This document shows, in pieces, positions 53,650 to 64,000 of a stretch of DNA of 64,000 bases. The position numbers were made by a program, and so were the translations under genes. The stretch covers positions 2,542,001 through 2,606,000 of the forward strand of contig JBHGNT010000015.1 in the NCBI GenBank assembly GCA_043228905.1, given 5' to 3'. The notes beneath the pieces were generated by a model. The model made no database searches. It was not told where the DNA came from and was given only the letters and a program-made list of their open reading frames with translations. This DNA is from Azolla caroliniana. Taxonomy: Eukaryota > Polypodiophyta. Numbering within the stretch: the first letter of the stretch is position 1; the number at the start of each line of letters is the position of its first letter.

Positions 53650-55990
53650 TATCAGAAAACAAATCTAAAACCCATTGAAATTTTGAAAAAAATAAAAAAG
53701 ATTGGTTTTTCAACTGGAATCCAGTGGATTGCATTGGATTCCAATTGAAAATCCAAGATTTTTTTTAAATGTTGTAATATTTAAAAAAAATCCATAAAAA
53801 AATAAATAAATGGATTTTCAGCTAAAATACGATGCACTACATTGTATTTTAGTCTATACAGTTAGAGTCCAATGCAATGCATTGGATTAAAGTCGAAAAT
53901 CCTTTTTTCTTTTTTCTTTTTTCAATGTATTTTTATTTAAATGTATTTTTTCCATATAAATAATAATAATAAATGGCTTTTCAACTAAAATCCGATGCAC
54001 TACATCGGATTGTAGTCTATACAACCAGACATCGATGTAGTGCATCAGATTTTAGCTGACAATCCTTTTTCTTTTCAAATAAATAAAAATATTTTAAAAA
54101 TGGATTTCCAATTGAAATTTGATGCACTACATCAGATTTCAATTGAAAATCCAAATTTCTTTTAGTTTTTTCATAAAACAATGAAATAATAATAAAAATA
54201 TTGCATTTTCAACGAAAATTTGATGCACTACATCAAATTTCAGTTAAAAATCCATGATAAATGAAAAAAATAAAAGAAAAATCTTGGACTTTCAACGGAA
54301 ATCCGATGCACTACATTGGATTTCTGTTGAAAGTCCAAGATTTTCAACGGAAATACGATGCACTACATCGGATTTCTGTTGAAAATACATCATTTTAAAT
54401 GGCCAAAATCCATGATTTTTTTATTTTTAACATCTGTTTTATGGATAAAATAAAAAAAATAAGAAAATTTCAAGAAAAATAAGAAAAAGTGGATTTTCAA
54501 CTGAAATCCAATGCAGTGCATCGGATTTCTGATGAAAACCCACTTTTTCAATTTTTATTTATTTATTTATAGGAAAAATAAAAAAAATACAAAAACAATT
54601 CAAAAACTAAGAAAATTTGGAAATACATAAGAAAAAGTGGACTTTCAACTGAAATCCAATGCAGTGCATCGGATTTCTGATGAAAACCCACTTTTTCAAT
54701 TTTTATTTATTTATTTATGGGGAAAATCAAATAAAATACAAAAAATAAAATAAAATAAGAAAATTCAGAAACAAATAAGGAAAAATGGACTTTCAACCGA
54801 AATCTGATGTAGTGCATTGGATTTCCATTGAAAATTCCATTTTTTCAATTTTTATTTATTTATTGATGGAAAAAATAAGAAAAAGTGGACTTTCAACTAA
54901 AATCTGATGCAGTGCATCAGATTTCTTTTTTTCAATTTTTATTTATTTATTTATGGGAAAAATACAAAAATACAACAAAAACTCAAAAAATAAGAAAAAG
55001 TGGTCTTTCAACTAAAATCTGATGCAGTGCATCGGATTTCTTTTTTTCAATTTTTATTTATTTATTTATGGGAAAAATACAAAAATACAAAAAAAACTCA
55101 AAAAATAAGAAAAAGTGGTCTTTCAACTAAAATCTGATGCAGTGCATTGGATTTGCGTTGAAAATCCATTTTTTAAATTTTTATTTATTTATTTATGGGA
55201 AAAATAAGAAAATTCAAAAAAATTCAAAAAATAAGAAAATTTGGAAACAAATAAGAAAAAGTGAATTTTGAACTGAAATCCGATGCAATGCATCGGATTT
55301 CTATAGATAATCCCTTTATTCAATTTTTATTTATTTATTTATGGGAAAAATAAAAAAATACAAAAAAACCTCAAAAAATAAGAAAAAGTGGTCTTCCAAC
55401 TAAAGTCCGATGCAATGCATTGGATTTGCATTGAAAATCCATTTTTAAAATTTTTATTTATTTATTTATGGGAAAAATAAAAAAATTCACAAAAAATCCA
55501 AAAAATAAGAAAATTTGCAAAAAAATAAGAAAAAATGAATTTTCAACTGAAATCTGATGCACTACATCGGATTTCCATTGAAAATCCATTTCTTCAATTT
55601 TTATTTATTTATTTATGGAAAAAATAAAACAAATTTTTAAAAATTACAAAAAACAAGAAAATTCGGAAACAAATAAGAAAAAGTGAACTTTCAACTGAAA
55701 TCTTATGCAGTGCATCGGATATCCATTGAAAATCCATTTTTTCATTTTTTTCATTTTTTAAAGATATTTTGAAACTGGATTTTCAACTGAAATCCAATGC
55801 AGTGTATCATATTTTAGTCTATATAAGTAGAATTTGATGCAATGCATTATGTCTCAGTTGAAAATGCAAGAGTATTTTTTTAATGGAAAATTTTAAAAAA
55901 ATTCTAAGACTTACAACAAGAATCTGATGCACTACATCCAATTCTAGATGTATAGAGTAAAATTCCACATAGTGCATCAGATCTAGATGG
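53650..55990. repeat. Palindromic AT-rich satellite array, about 22 units
   Basis: Units of about 50-150 bp each centre on a palindrome like ATCCGATGCAGTGCATCGGAT, flanked by inverted TTTTCAACTGAAAT / ATTTC.GTTGAAAA arms. They are separated by TTTATTTATTTATGGGAAAA and poly-A-rich spacers. The centre alternates mainly between GCACTACATC and GCAGTGCATC. I count about 22 centres. No ORF. The array could form a ladder of hairpins. Confidence 0.88.
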
Positions 55991-56789
55991 AATGAATCTG
56001 ATTTCTATTTGACATCAAAGGCTTACTATGAGAATCTACCAAAAACGAAAAAAACATCTTTACGACATTTTTTAGATTCTAATGATTTTGGTAGAAGGTT
56101 TCTCTCACATAATCAAATATTGTAAATAGAAAGTACATAATTAAATATCATAACCAAAAAGTGAAGAAGAAAGAATACATCAAGCACATCTACTCTTACA
56201 TTGGATAATGTTTATATACTAGTGTATGACTTATCTTTGACCAAAACAAGTTATTTGCGACAGACCACAATGAAGATACTAAAAGTGGATCTCGAATGAA
56301 GCTTCAGACACAACACAAAGACAAACAAGAAACATGACTCATAACCTCGATGAGGTTGGATTGCTATTGGATGAAGACAATGCATTAGTTTCCATTGATG
56401 ATGAGGATGAGACCTCATAAACTCTTACTAGTTCATCTAATGGGTATGAAGATGATGGCATAAACTTGGAAAACGATTGTCCTGATACGTTAACTGTAAA
56501 TATTGTATTGTACATCAAGATTTGGATTCATGAATTTCTATAAATATTGGTGTTTGTCATTTTGAACATTCATTTGTAAGTTTGGCATGTCCATTATTTA
56601 GGCATTTTTTTGAACACCTAAATTTTCGTACATGATAGAAATCAATATATTTTTGGGCCATTTTTTAAAATCCTTTACACATGCGGCATCCCTTTTTGTG
56701 AATCACCCTAATTTGTGTCATTTTTTGATGGACAGTTCTCAAAATGCGACATATTACTTGTTTCAAATGTCCCGGTGTTATGATGAATG

Positions 56790-56959
56790 TAGCTCAACTG
56801 GTAAGGTTGCCCAATAAGACCAAGAGGTCATGGGTTCAACCCCCTACATCCCATTGTGTCCATGACATTATCCTCCCTCTAAGGTTGCCCAATAAGACCA
56901 AGAGGTCATGGGTTCAACCCCCTACATTCCATCGTGTCCATGACATTATCCTCCCTCTA
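56790..56959 (+). repeat. tRNA-like tandem repeat (SINE-like), 78-bp unit
   Basis: A-box TAGCTCAACTGGTAAGG (56790-56806) and B-box GGGTTCAACCCC (56832-56843). The 78-bp unit from 56804 is repeated from 56882 with two differences, including a second B-box at 56910-56921. It looks like a tRNA-derived SINE head with a duplicated body, next to the end of a gypsy fragment. Confidence 0.7.
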
Positions 56960-56999
56960 AGGCCGCCTCCCAAGACCCGCGGCTAGCTTGTGTGGGTAT

Positions 57000-58500
57000 C
57001 ATTGATGAAAATCGTGAATGGCCTCTGGAATACGCATTTTGTAAATGTGTAATTGGTTCCCATGAGGCATCCGAAATGGGGTAACCTTTTCATATGACCA
57101 AATATTGGAGTTGTCGACAACGATAGCGGGAGTCGAGGATTTATTCAACCTCATAGTCTTCCCCCGTCGACAATTCCACAGGTGGTAGTGGAGGAGGTTG
57201 TCGTCTCGGAATTCGAGAAGGATGGTAGAGTTCGAGGAGGGAAATGTGAAAAACATCATGAATCTTGAATGTTGGAGGAAGTGCTAACTGGAAGGCGATT
57301 GGGTTGATCCGCTCAATGATACGGAAGGGGCCTAGTCTTTTGTAGTCCAAATTTGCACAAGGACGTGTGGTGGCGATGTGGCGACGTAACGGCCAAACCA
57401 TGTCCCCGAATGCAAACGTCGGTGTAGCCAAGTGATGTTAGTCTACCTGATCTTTATACTGGTCGCCAGTGACACGGAGCTCCAAGGAGAGGTCACGATG
57501 GACATCGTGTAAAGTGCAGGCACGCATCTCTGCTGAAGGATTTACCGAAATTGCAGGTATGGAAATGCTGAAACGAGGGTGAAATCCATAGTTTGCAAAG
57601 AAGGGGGAAACCTTAATTGAAGCATGGATACTATTATTGTAGGCAAATTCTTCCATTGCAAGGAAGTCCACTCAATCCTCTTGTTGGTAGCTCACGGTAC
57701 ACCGGAGGTATTGTTCGAGGATTTGGTTGACTCGTTCAGTTTGTCCATTAGTTTAAGGATGGTATGGTGATGACAAGTTTACAAAAGTTTCGAATGTCTG
57801 CAGAAGTCATCTTCAAAAGTGGGAAATGAATTGAGAACCTTGATCAGAGATGATATCCTCAAGTAAACCGTGTAATCGGACAACAATTTTAAGAAAAAGG
57901 TTAGTTGTCTCTTCTCAGGAAATGGTTTTGGAGCATGGGACAAAGTGAGCCATCTTCGAAAACCGATCAACAATTACTAGCACCGTGTCATGGCCACCGA
58001 CCAGAGGGAGGTCGTTTATAATGTCCATGGATAGAGAGGCCCATGGTCGACTTGGAATTGGGAGCGGGTGGAGAAGACCGTATGGCCAAAGGTGAGCCAT
58101 TTTGGACTGAGCAAACACATCACATGTCTTGATAAATTCCTTGACAAATTTTCAAGGTTGGGGCCACCAAAACCCCCGAGATAGCAACTCCAGGGTTTTC
58201 GTGACCCCAAAGTGGCCAACAAGAGGATCATCATGACAATTTTGTAGTACCCGTGTATGATACGATCCTTCAGGAAGGTACATGAGATGATTACGATATA
58301 GTAACCTAGCTCGGGTTGTAAATTGGTTGATATATGAACTTTTCATGTCTGGGGATGGGTCATTGATGCAGGCCATGATGTCTTTGGCGAATGGGTCTGA
58401 CATGGTTGCCGTGGCGATCTCGTTGAGCAAAGAATCATCATACAACATGCAGGTGGTGAACATCTGAAGTTGATCGGGCCTCAACAAACAATGCGATTTG
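57000..58500 (-). pseudogene. Sushi-like Pol 3' part (integrase to chromodomain), copy 3
   Basis: On the minus strand: LRPDQLQMFTTCMLYDD, then CHDDPLVGHFGVTKTLE (integrase zinc finger), ASLSMDIINDLP and IVDRFSKMAHFVPC (catalytic core), FAYNNSIHASIKVSPFF, GPY/F LGPFRIIERI near 57330, and a broken chromodomain ending IPEAIHDFHQ at about 57010. Frames change several times. Closest in the window to the plus-strand fragment next to it. Confidence 0.85.
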
Positions 58501-58502
58501 AC

Positions 58503-60711
58503 TACCCCATCATCGGTCTAGGATGGGTTTGTTTGTGGTACCGTTTCTAACACACTCCATGTTATTCCCGAAAAATACCAGCACTTCTCCGACGTATTTG
58601 AAAAATGTAATGCTGATCGTTTGCCTGAACACCGGCTCTACGACTGTCCGATTGATCTTCAAGAAGGTGTGTCCACCCTTTGGTCCTCTATATGCGTTGT
58701 CTACACCAGAGTTGAAGGCCCTTCGTGTGTATCTCGATGAGAACCTCGAGAAAGGATTTATTCAACCTTCTAAGTCACCAGCCGAGGCCCCCATTTTATT
58801 TGTGAAGAAGAAGGACGGCACTCTACGCTTATGCGTCGACTATCGAGGTCTCAACAAACTCACTGTGCGCAACCGCTATTCGCTACCTCTGATCCTCGAA
58901 CTCCTTGATCGGCTCTGAGTTGTGCATGTCTTCACAAAGTTGATCTGCGTGGAGCATACAATCTAGTATGCATCAAGCCAAGGGATGAATGGAAAACCGC
59001 ATTTCGAACACGGTATGGGCATTTCGAATACAAGGTAATGCCTTTTGGTCTTACTAACGCTCCAACAGTTTTTCAACATATGATGAACAATATATTTCAG
59101 GAATATCTTGATCATTTTGTTGTCATTTTACCTCGATGATATTCTCATTTTCTCATCAAACATGGAGGAGCACACTCGCAAAGTCCAATTAGTTCTTGCC
59201 AAACTTCGCGAGCATGGCCTTTATGCCAAAGGCGAGAAATGTGAGATCGACCATACCTTGATCGAATTTCTGGGCTACATCATCTCGCCCACTAGCATCA
59301 CCATGGATATGAAGAAGGTCTCTGTCATTCAGGCGTGGGCAACTCCAAGGCGACTTAAAGATGTGCAATCCTTCCTCGGCTTCGCGAATTTTTACCGTTG
59401 CTTCATCAAGGGGTTTTCCACCCTAGCACAACCTCTTATCACTCTCACCCGTAAACGCACTCCATCTTTATGGACCTCGGAGGCGCAAAATGCGTTCGAC
59501 TCACTCAAACACGCATTCATCACTGCCCCAGTGCTGCTACATGCCGACCCCACAAAACCCTTCCAAGTCGAAACCAATGCCTCTGACTTCGCCATTGGCG
59601 CCATCTTATCCCAGGCAGACGATACCAACCTAATGCGCCTAGTGGCTTACTACTCCCGGAAATTCACGGCATCCGAAATCAATTATCCCATATACGACAA
59701 GGAGCTTGTTGTTATCATTGCTGCCTTTGAAGAATGGCGACCCTACTTGGCCGGTGCACAACATTGTGTCTAGGTAGTGATTGATCATAAAAATTTAGTT
59801 TATTTTTCCACAACTCGTACTTTGAATCAAAGGCAGACCCATTGGTCAACATTTCTCGCCGACTACGATTTTGAGATCGTATTTCAACCTAGTGACCAAC
59901 ATGGGAAGGCCGATGCCCTTTCTCGCCAAGCTGACCTTGCACTCTGCCCTAGGGATGCTGCTTATGCTCAACAATCTAGACGTTTGTTGAAACCTGACCA
60001 ATTGCATCTTTTTGCCACTTGTATGTTGCAGGATGATTCATTACTCCAACAGATCACCGATGCATCCAAGACCGATGCGTTTGCCAACGAGATTCGAGAT
60101 AGTCTGCAAAACCCCTCCAAGGCGACCAAAAGGAAGGATCTTGACACCTTCACCATACAAGAGGGTTTGCAATTCCGAGAACATCTCCTATACGTCCTAG
60201 AGGGCCCATGTCGCACCCAGGTGTTGCGGGAATGCCCCGATGACCCACTTGCAGGTCATTTCGGGGTCGTGAAAAACCTAGAGCTAATCTCTCGGGCGTA
60301 TTGGTGGCCACAACCATGGAAGTTGGTCAAAGAATACATAAAGAGTTGTGAGGTTTGTGCTCGCTCCAAAACCATTTATCATTGGCCATACGACTTACTA
60401 CATCCGCTTCCATGTCCTCGTCGACCCTGGGCCTCTATCTCTATGGACCTGATAACTGATCTACCCTTGGTCAATAGCTATGACTCGGTGTTGGACATTG
60501 TCGATCGGTTTACGAAGATGGCTCACTTCACTCCATGGTCCAAAACCATTTCCGGAGAAGAAATGGTGCATCTACTACTCAACAATGTGGTACGCTTGCA
60601 TGGAATCCCCGATGATGTCATCTCCGATCGCGGACCCCAGTTTGTCTCTCACTTCTGGTAGCGCTTGCTACAAACTTTAGGCATCTCTGTCAAGTTGTCA
60701 TCCGATTATCA
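58503..60711 (+). pseudogene. Sushi-like Pol 5' part (protease end to integrase), copy 4
   Basis: On the plus strand: protease end YPIIGLGW at about 58507; [20 protein letters not shown] with [19 protein letters not shown] and, after breaks, [11 protein letters not shown] near 59130; RNase H FQVETNASDFAIGAIL near 59565; integrase ISMDLITDLP near 60440 and VISDRGPQFVSHFW near 60630. It stops abruptly at about 60711, where another gypsy fragment begins on the opposite strand. Several stops and frameshifts, but long frames of 221 and 294 codons remain. Confidence 0.9.
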
Positions 60712-61344
60712 CCCCCACGTTGGCGCCTGTTACTACGTAAGGCCTGAACTACCTCCTCGCAAACTTCCGCGTGGCCCTGTGCTGATTGTCGAGGCTGCTG
60801 TTGTAGACTAGCAACTAGTCGCCGTCCTCGATCTTCCTTGGCCTGGACCGGTGTGTTCGGTCGATCCGGGCTTTGTTCCTTATCCTCGCTACTCGAAGTT
60901 TCTCCGTGGCTCGCTCTACGTCCTTCGGCCTCCGCTCGAGCTGTCGAATCCGCACCGCCAACAGTTCCTCCCGGCTCATCTCATCCGTCCAGTCCACCGT
61001 GGCCCACGAGGAGATCGTTCGCTCTGTTGGCATGATCGGCTTCTGTCCGAACATCAGCTCGGCCGGCATGAACCCGGTTACCGAATTGTGCGTAGTCCGG
61101 TCCACCCACAAGGCATAAGGTAGCAGTCGTGGCCAGTCCCCGACTCGGCCTTCGCACACCCGTACTAGCGCTTTGACAATTGGCCCGTGTCCGCGCTCCA
61201 CCTTCCCGTTCGCCTCCGGATTGTACGTTGTGGTGAGCGAAAGTTTGACTCCTAGCCGGTCGAACAACTCTTCGGCCTCTTCTGCGTTCAGCTCACCACG
61301 GTCAGCCACGATCTTCCCTACGCACCCGTATCGGCATACTACGT

Positions 61345-62453
61345 TGTCGTGAAGATCCGTCACTACGCCGGATCGTGAGGCGGAACCGCCGGGGTTCTGG
61401 ACCGGAAGGATTCAAAGTCGGTACAAGCTTTGGCGAGAAAGTACTTAAGATAGATTGGGAAAGAGTGAAGTTGAGATTAAACGATTGAGAAAGATTGATT
61501 GAACTTTTATCTTTGGATTTAAGAAACAAGTTACACCATCAATTTGATAACGAATTTCTTCTTCTTAATTTCATAATAAAAAAAACCGTGTTTTTTCTCC
61601 TCCCCCTTCCTTCTTTTATAGATGCTCTCATGCATATGATGCATGTGAGGGTACAAGACATGCATAAATTGCATGTTTGCCATTTGGCGCTTATGTATTA
61701 CATGTGGTGCATGATAACCATGTCACTCATTTTAGCTCTCATGTATGAGAATTTACATGTAAAAGTACAATGATAGAAATATAAATTCAACTAAATGGCA
61801 TGGCTTAATGGTAAGCCAATTGACTCCTAACTTGGAGGTGCAAGGTTCGAATCCTTACTTGCCCTCCTTGTATATGTATATATATTTATATATTTATTTA
61901 TCTAGTCGCCGGATGCCGGTTCGTCGGATGTTATCGGTTATCGGTGCCTCGCCGGATACCGATGCCGTCGCCGGATGCCATCGGTTACCGGTGCCCCGTT
62001 GGATGCCATCGTCTCACCGGCGCCGGATATCGGTTTGCCGCCGGATCACTGGCTCCATCGCCGGTCTGGTTTTGGTTGGCCAAAACCCTTTACGAGTAGC
62101 TAGCCCACCTCCACTCTTAGGTCAAGTTACCTTGAACTCTCTATGCTCCACACATAGACACAAAGATAATATCTTTTGCTCTACCTTATATATGATGAGA
62201 GCCGTATTTGTCGTGCCTATGTGGGATATCTCACAATTTTCTCTTTTCCTTTCACAAACTTTATACCCTCATATCTTAACATTTAGTTGTCCGTTTCTCG
62301 TGTAATAAAGTGCATTCGAAACCTCCATCATTTTGTACTTAGATATTAAATTTATTTAAAATGTTATCTTCACAATTATTGTATTATGTGATTCATACTC
62401 GATTTCGTATGTTTTATGGGATTTTCACACTATTGCCGAAAATCTTCACGACA
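61345..62453 (-). mobile_element. Solo LTR, TGTCGTGAAG family, copy 2
   Basis: 1109 bp with 12-bp inverted ends TGTCGTGAAGAT...ATCTTCACGACA, flanked by ACGT on both sides (61341-61344 and 62454-62457). Removing it restores integrase (FLIEDVVCRYGCVG). TATAAAAGAAGG on the minus strand near 61615 sets the orientation. It contains the best tRNA-like module of the window and a CCGG-rich stretch (61905-62070). Confidence 0.88.
61797..61863 (+). other. Well preserved tRNA-like sequence in solo LTR copy 2
   Basis: A-box TGGCTTAATGG (61801-61811) and exact B-box GGTTCGAATCC (61844-61854) with an AAGG/CCTT T-stem. Partial acceptor pairing (GGCA with TGCC) is seen. It is antisense to the LTR. No clear anticodon stem, so probably tRNA-derived rather than a working tRNA. 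Confidence 0.7.
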
Positions 62454-63189
62454 ACGTCCTCAATCAAAAACCGGCATACAGCTGTCGTCGTCTTGTTCTG
62501 CAGGGCTCGGCCTTCAACCTGGTTCGTTAGATCTTCCCGAGCCAACACCAGATACCGCATCTGTCCTATCCCCATCGGCATCGTCACCAAATCCACCATC
62601 CACTTGAAGTGGACAGTCAAAGGGTAGGTCGGGTGAAGCTCGTCCCGATGTCGGATCATGGAGTGCACCTGGTAGCTTTCGCAAGTCGTCACGAACCGAT
62701 GCACGTCCCGATATAGTCCCGGCCACCAGTACTTCCCCTTTAGCTTTTCAAACGTGGTCCACGTTCCACGGTGTCCAGCCCACGGGCTTTCGTGGTACGC
62801 CGCCAGCAAATCCTCTTGTTCCTCCTTCTTCGCCACCACTCGGAGTGGGATGTTGTCCCTCTTCTTCGGGTGCTTCCATATGTACCCGTCCCAGAGAAAG
62901 AATCGATACACTTTCTTTCGGATCTGGTTGGCCTCATCCTTTGTCCATGCCGCGTCCGGTGTCATTGTTTTCAGGAACCCTCCGATCTGTAGCCACTCCC
63001 CGTTGTACTTGCTCTCGTCGAAATCGTTAAGCGTCGGAGTGCATTCCCTGCCGGTTGTTACGTAGGCCGCCTCGAAGAAGTTCACGCCGACTTCCTCGTC
63101 CTCCGAAACCATGCCGCCCTCGTTTTCGAACCTCGCCCTTGAAAGCATGTCGGCCATGGTATTGTCTTTCCCGGAAATGTGTCGTACTT

Positions 63190-63289
63190 NNNNNNNNNNN
63201 NNNNNNNNNNNNNNNNNNNNNNNNNNNNNNNNNNNNNNNNNNNNNNNNNNNNNNNNNNNNNNNNNNNNNNNNNNNNNNNNNNNNNNNNN
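63190..63289. other. Assembly gap (100 N)
   Basis: Exactly 100 N, a conventional gap of unknown size. The reading frame that appears to cross it joins gypsy Pol on one side to copia LTR on the other and is an artefact. Confidence 0.99.
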
Positions 63290-63585
63290 AAAGAGGGAGC
63301 AGCCGTGAGAGAGAGAGAGAGAGATAGAGCGCGAGAGTGGAAGAGGTAGACGCCTCTGTGTATTTCCGCCGCCTGTGGCGAGGACAGCGAGCTCAAGGTC
63401 GTCGCCTTGGAGCTCGTCATTGTATACTTCTCTGTATAGCGTTGTTTGGAGTCTTGTACTCCCGTGGTTTTTTCCCGTCTGGGTTTTCCACGTCAATCCC
63501 TGTGTACTCGCGTTTCTTTTGTTTCTCGTGTGGTTCCTATTCTCTGCTCCATTGATCCGCGATTACTCGGTTGTGGCCGAGCAAA
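63290..63585 (+). repeat. Copia LTR fragment related to the left-edge LTR
   Basis: Matches, with about one difference in five, the R-U5 part of the LTR at 746-1407 read in the opposite orientation: GACGCCTCTGTGTATT, ACTCCCGTGGTTTTTTCCC, GGTTTTCCACG and TCGGTTGTGGCCGAGCA occur in order. The very end and the PBS are missing. Confidence 0.85.
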
Positions 63586-63598
63586 GAAGGTGAATCGA

Positions 63599-64000
63599 AG
63601 CGTTGATTCCCGTCACATCCATATCATTTCCTTGCCGGCTTCAACAGCCGCCATGTACTCCGCCTCCGTGGTTGACAACGCAACCGTCTTCTGCAGCCTC
63701 GACTGCCACGAAACGGCTCCCCCTGCATACGTCATCACATACCCTGATGTACCGAATCGGTGAAGCCGTCGAGTTCGGGCTTACCGGAGCCGAATCGGAG
63801 GCACACGTTTGCCGTGCCCTTCAGGTATCGGAGTATCCACTTGGCCGCGTTCCAGTGCTCTTTGCCGGGATTGCTCATGTACCGGCTCACCACTCCGACT
63901 GCATATCCGATGTCCGGTCTCGTACACACCATGGCGTACATCAAGCTCCCGACGGCTGAGGCATACGGCACTTTCATCATATCCTCCTTTTCGGCCTTTG
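63599..64000 (-). pseudogene. Copia RT end and RNase H, partial
   Basis: From the right edge on the minus strand: VPYASAVGSLMYAMVCTRPD, HWNAAKWILRYLKGT, LDGFTDS, then a short deletion with frame change, and YVMTYAGGAVSWQSRLQ, VALSTTEAEYMAA, KEMIWM. About a dozen residues of RNase H between TDS and YVM are missing. It adjoins an LTR fragment of opposite orientation, so the two are not one element. It continues beyond the window. Confidence 0.9.

Larger units (their letters stand above)
60713..63189 (-). pseudogene. Ty3/gypsy Pol of a different lineage, split by a solo LTR
   Basis: On the minus strand from the gap edge: RHISGKDNTMADMLSRA (RNase H end), YHESPWAGHRGTWTT and YWWPGLYRDVHRFVTTC (integrase zinc finger), FKWMVDLVTMPMG (catalytic start), then after the solo LTR CRYGCVGKIVADRGELN, YNPEANGKVERGHGPI and RKIEDGD, a stop at 60815, and a GPY-like YVVTGAN to 60713. 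The frame across the insertion is intact once the LTR and one ACGT are removed. The lineage (FKW.VDL, ADRGELN, ANGKVERGHGPI) is unlike the other gypsy copies here; I cannot name it. GC-rich compared with its surroundings. Confidence 0.88.

Noticed and set aside
53650-55990. CRISPR array
   Set aside because: Unit spacing and spacers are irregular and related to each other; it is a eukaryotic AT-rich satellite.
61797-61863. A functional tRNA gene
   Set aside because: The A- and B-boxes are good, but no proper anticodon stem-loop and only partial acceptor pairing.
62414-63496. A 360-codon minus-strand frame across the gap
   Set aside because: It joins gypsy Pol to copia LTR sequence through 100 N of unknown size; only the parts on each side are real.

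Overview
The window is a transposon-dense stretch of a plant nuclear genome. Evidence for a plant is: Ty1/copia elements with the usual plant initiator-Met tRNA primer site, several chromodomain Ty3/gypsy elements, L1- and RTE-type LINEs, hAT elements, and one apparent host gene encoding a trihelix (GT-type) transcription factor. Three elements are of kinds I associate more with fungi, animals or non-flowering plants than with angiosperms: a Tf1/sushi-like chromovirus with signs of self-priming and -1 frameshifting, a Penelope-like reverse transcriptase without an endonuclease, and a hAT transposase resembling the animal ZNF862/KIAA1586 group. A fern, lycophyte or gymnosperm is therefore possible, but the species cannot be read from the sequence.

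Layout. 1-1407: minus-strand copia 5' end (gag, PBS, LTR) running off the left edge. 1408-7438: dispersed repeats, inverted LINE 3' ends around a large fold-back element, then the Penelope-like RT. 7444-13224: a complete young Tf1/sushi-like chromovirus with indistinguishable LTRs and a GTAAC target duplication, inserted in an older LINE. 15185-16507: copia 3' end with an unusual C-terminal Pol extension. 16508-29305: a decayed second sushi-like element carrying a solo LTR in its 5' LTR, a hAT-like MITE in gag, and a whole decayed L1-type LINE in its 3' LTR. 29306-34276: a decayed gypsy element with a solo LTR inserted. 34277-36029: locally duplicated repeats. 36030-41157: an apparently intact hAT element with its transposase and an antisense host-like KH-protein exon. 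41243-42307: another solo LTR. 42491-45784: trihelix gene. 45785-53640: sparse, with LINE and copia relics and a TIR element. 53650-55990: a palindromic satellite. 56790-63189: tRNA-like tandem repeats, two head-to-head sushi-like pol fragments and a different gypsy lineage split by a solo LTR. Then come a 100-base assembly gap and copia remnants to the right edge.

The strongest leads are features shared by the two sushi-like elements. (1) A 12-nt sequence exactly 33 nt after the TATA box is complementary to the site just after the 5' LTR. Between the copies one pair changes U-A to C-G and one becomes G-U, as expected for Tf1-type self-priming. (2) A G_TTA_AAC heptamer lies 3 nt before the gag stop, 6-7 nt before a hairpin that stays paired in both copies, and pol is in the -1 frame in both. 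(3) Their LTRs, and those of an unrelated solo-LTR family with 4-bp NCGT target duplications, contain tRNA-like A-box/B-box modules, mostly antisense in U3.

The genes do not form a pathway. The window is a record of successive insertions around one probable host gene. All assignments are from reading the sequence and ORFs. No database or folding program was run.
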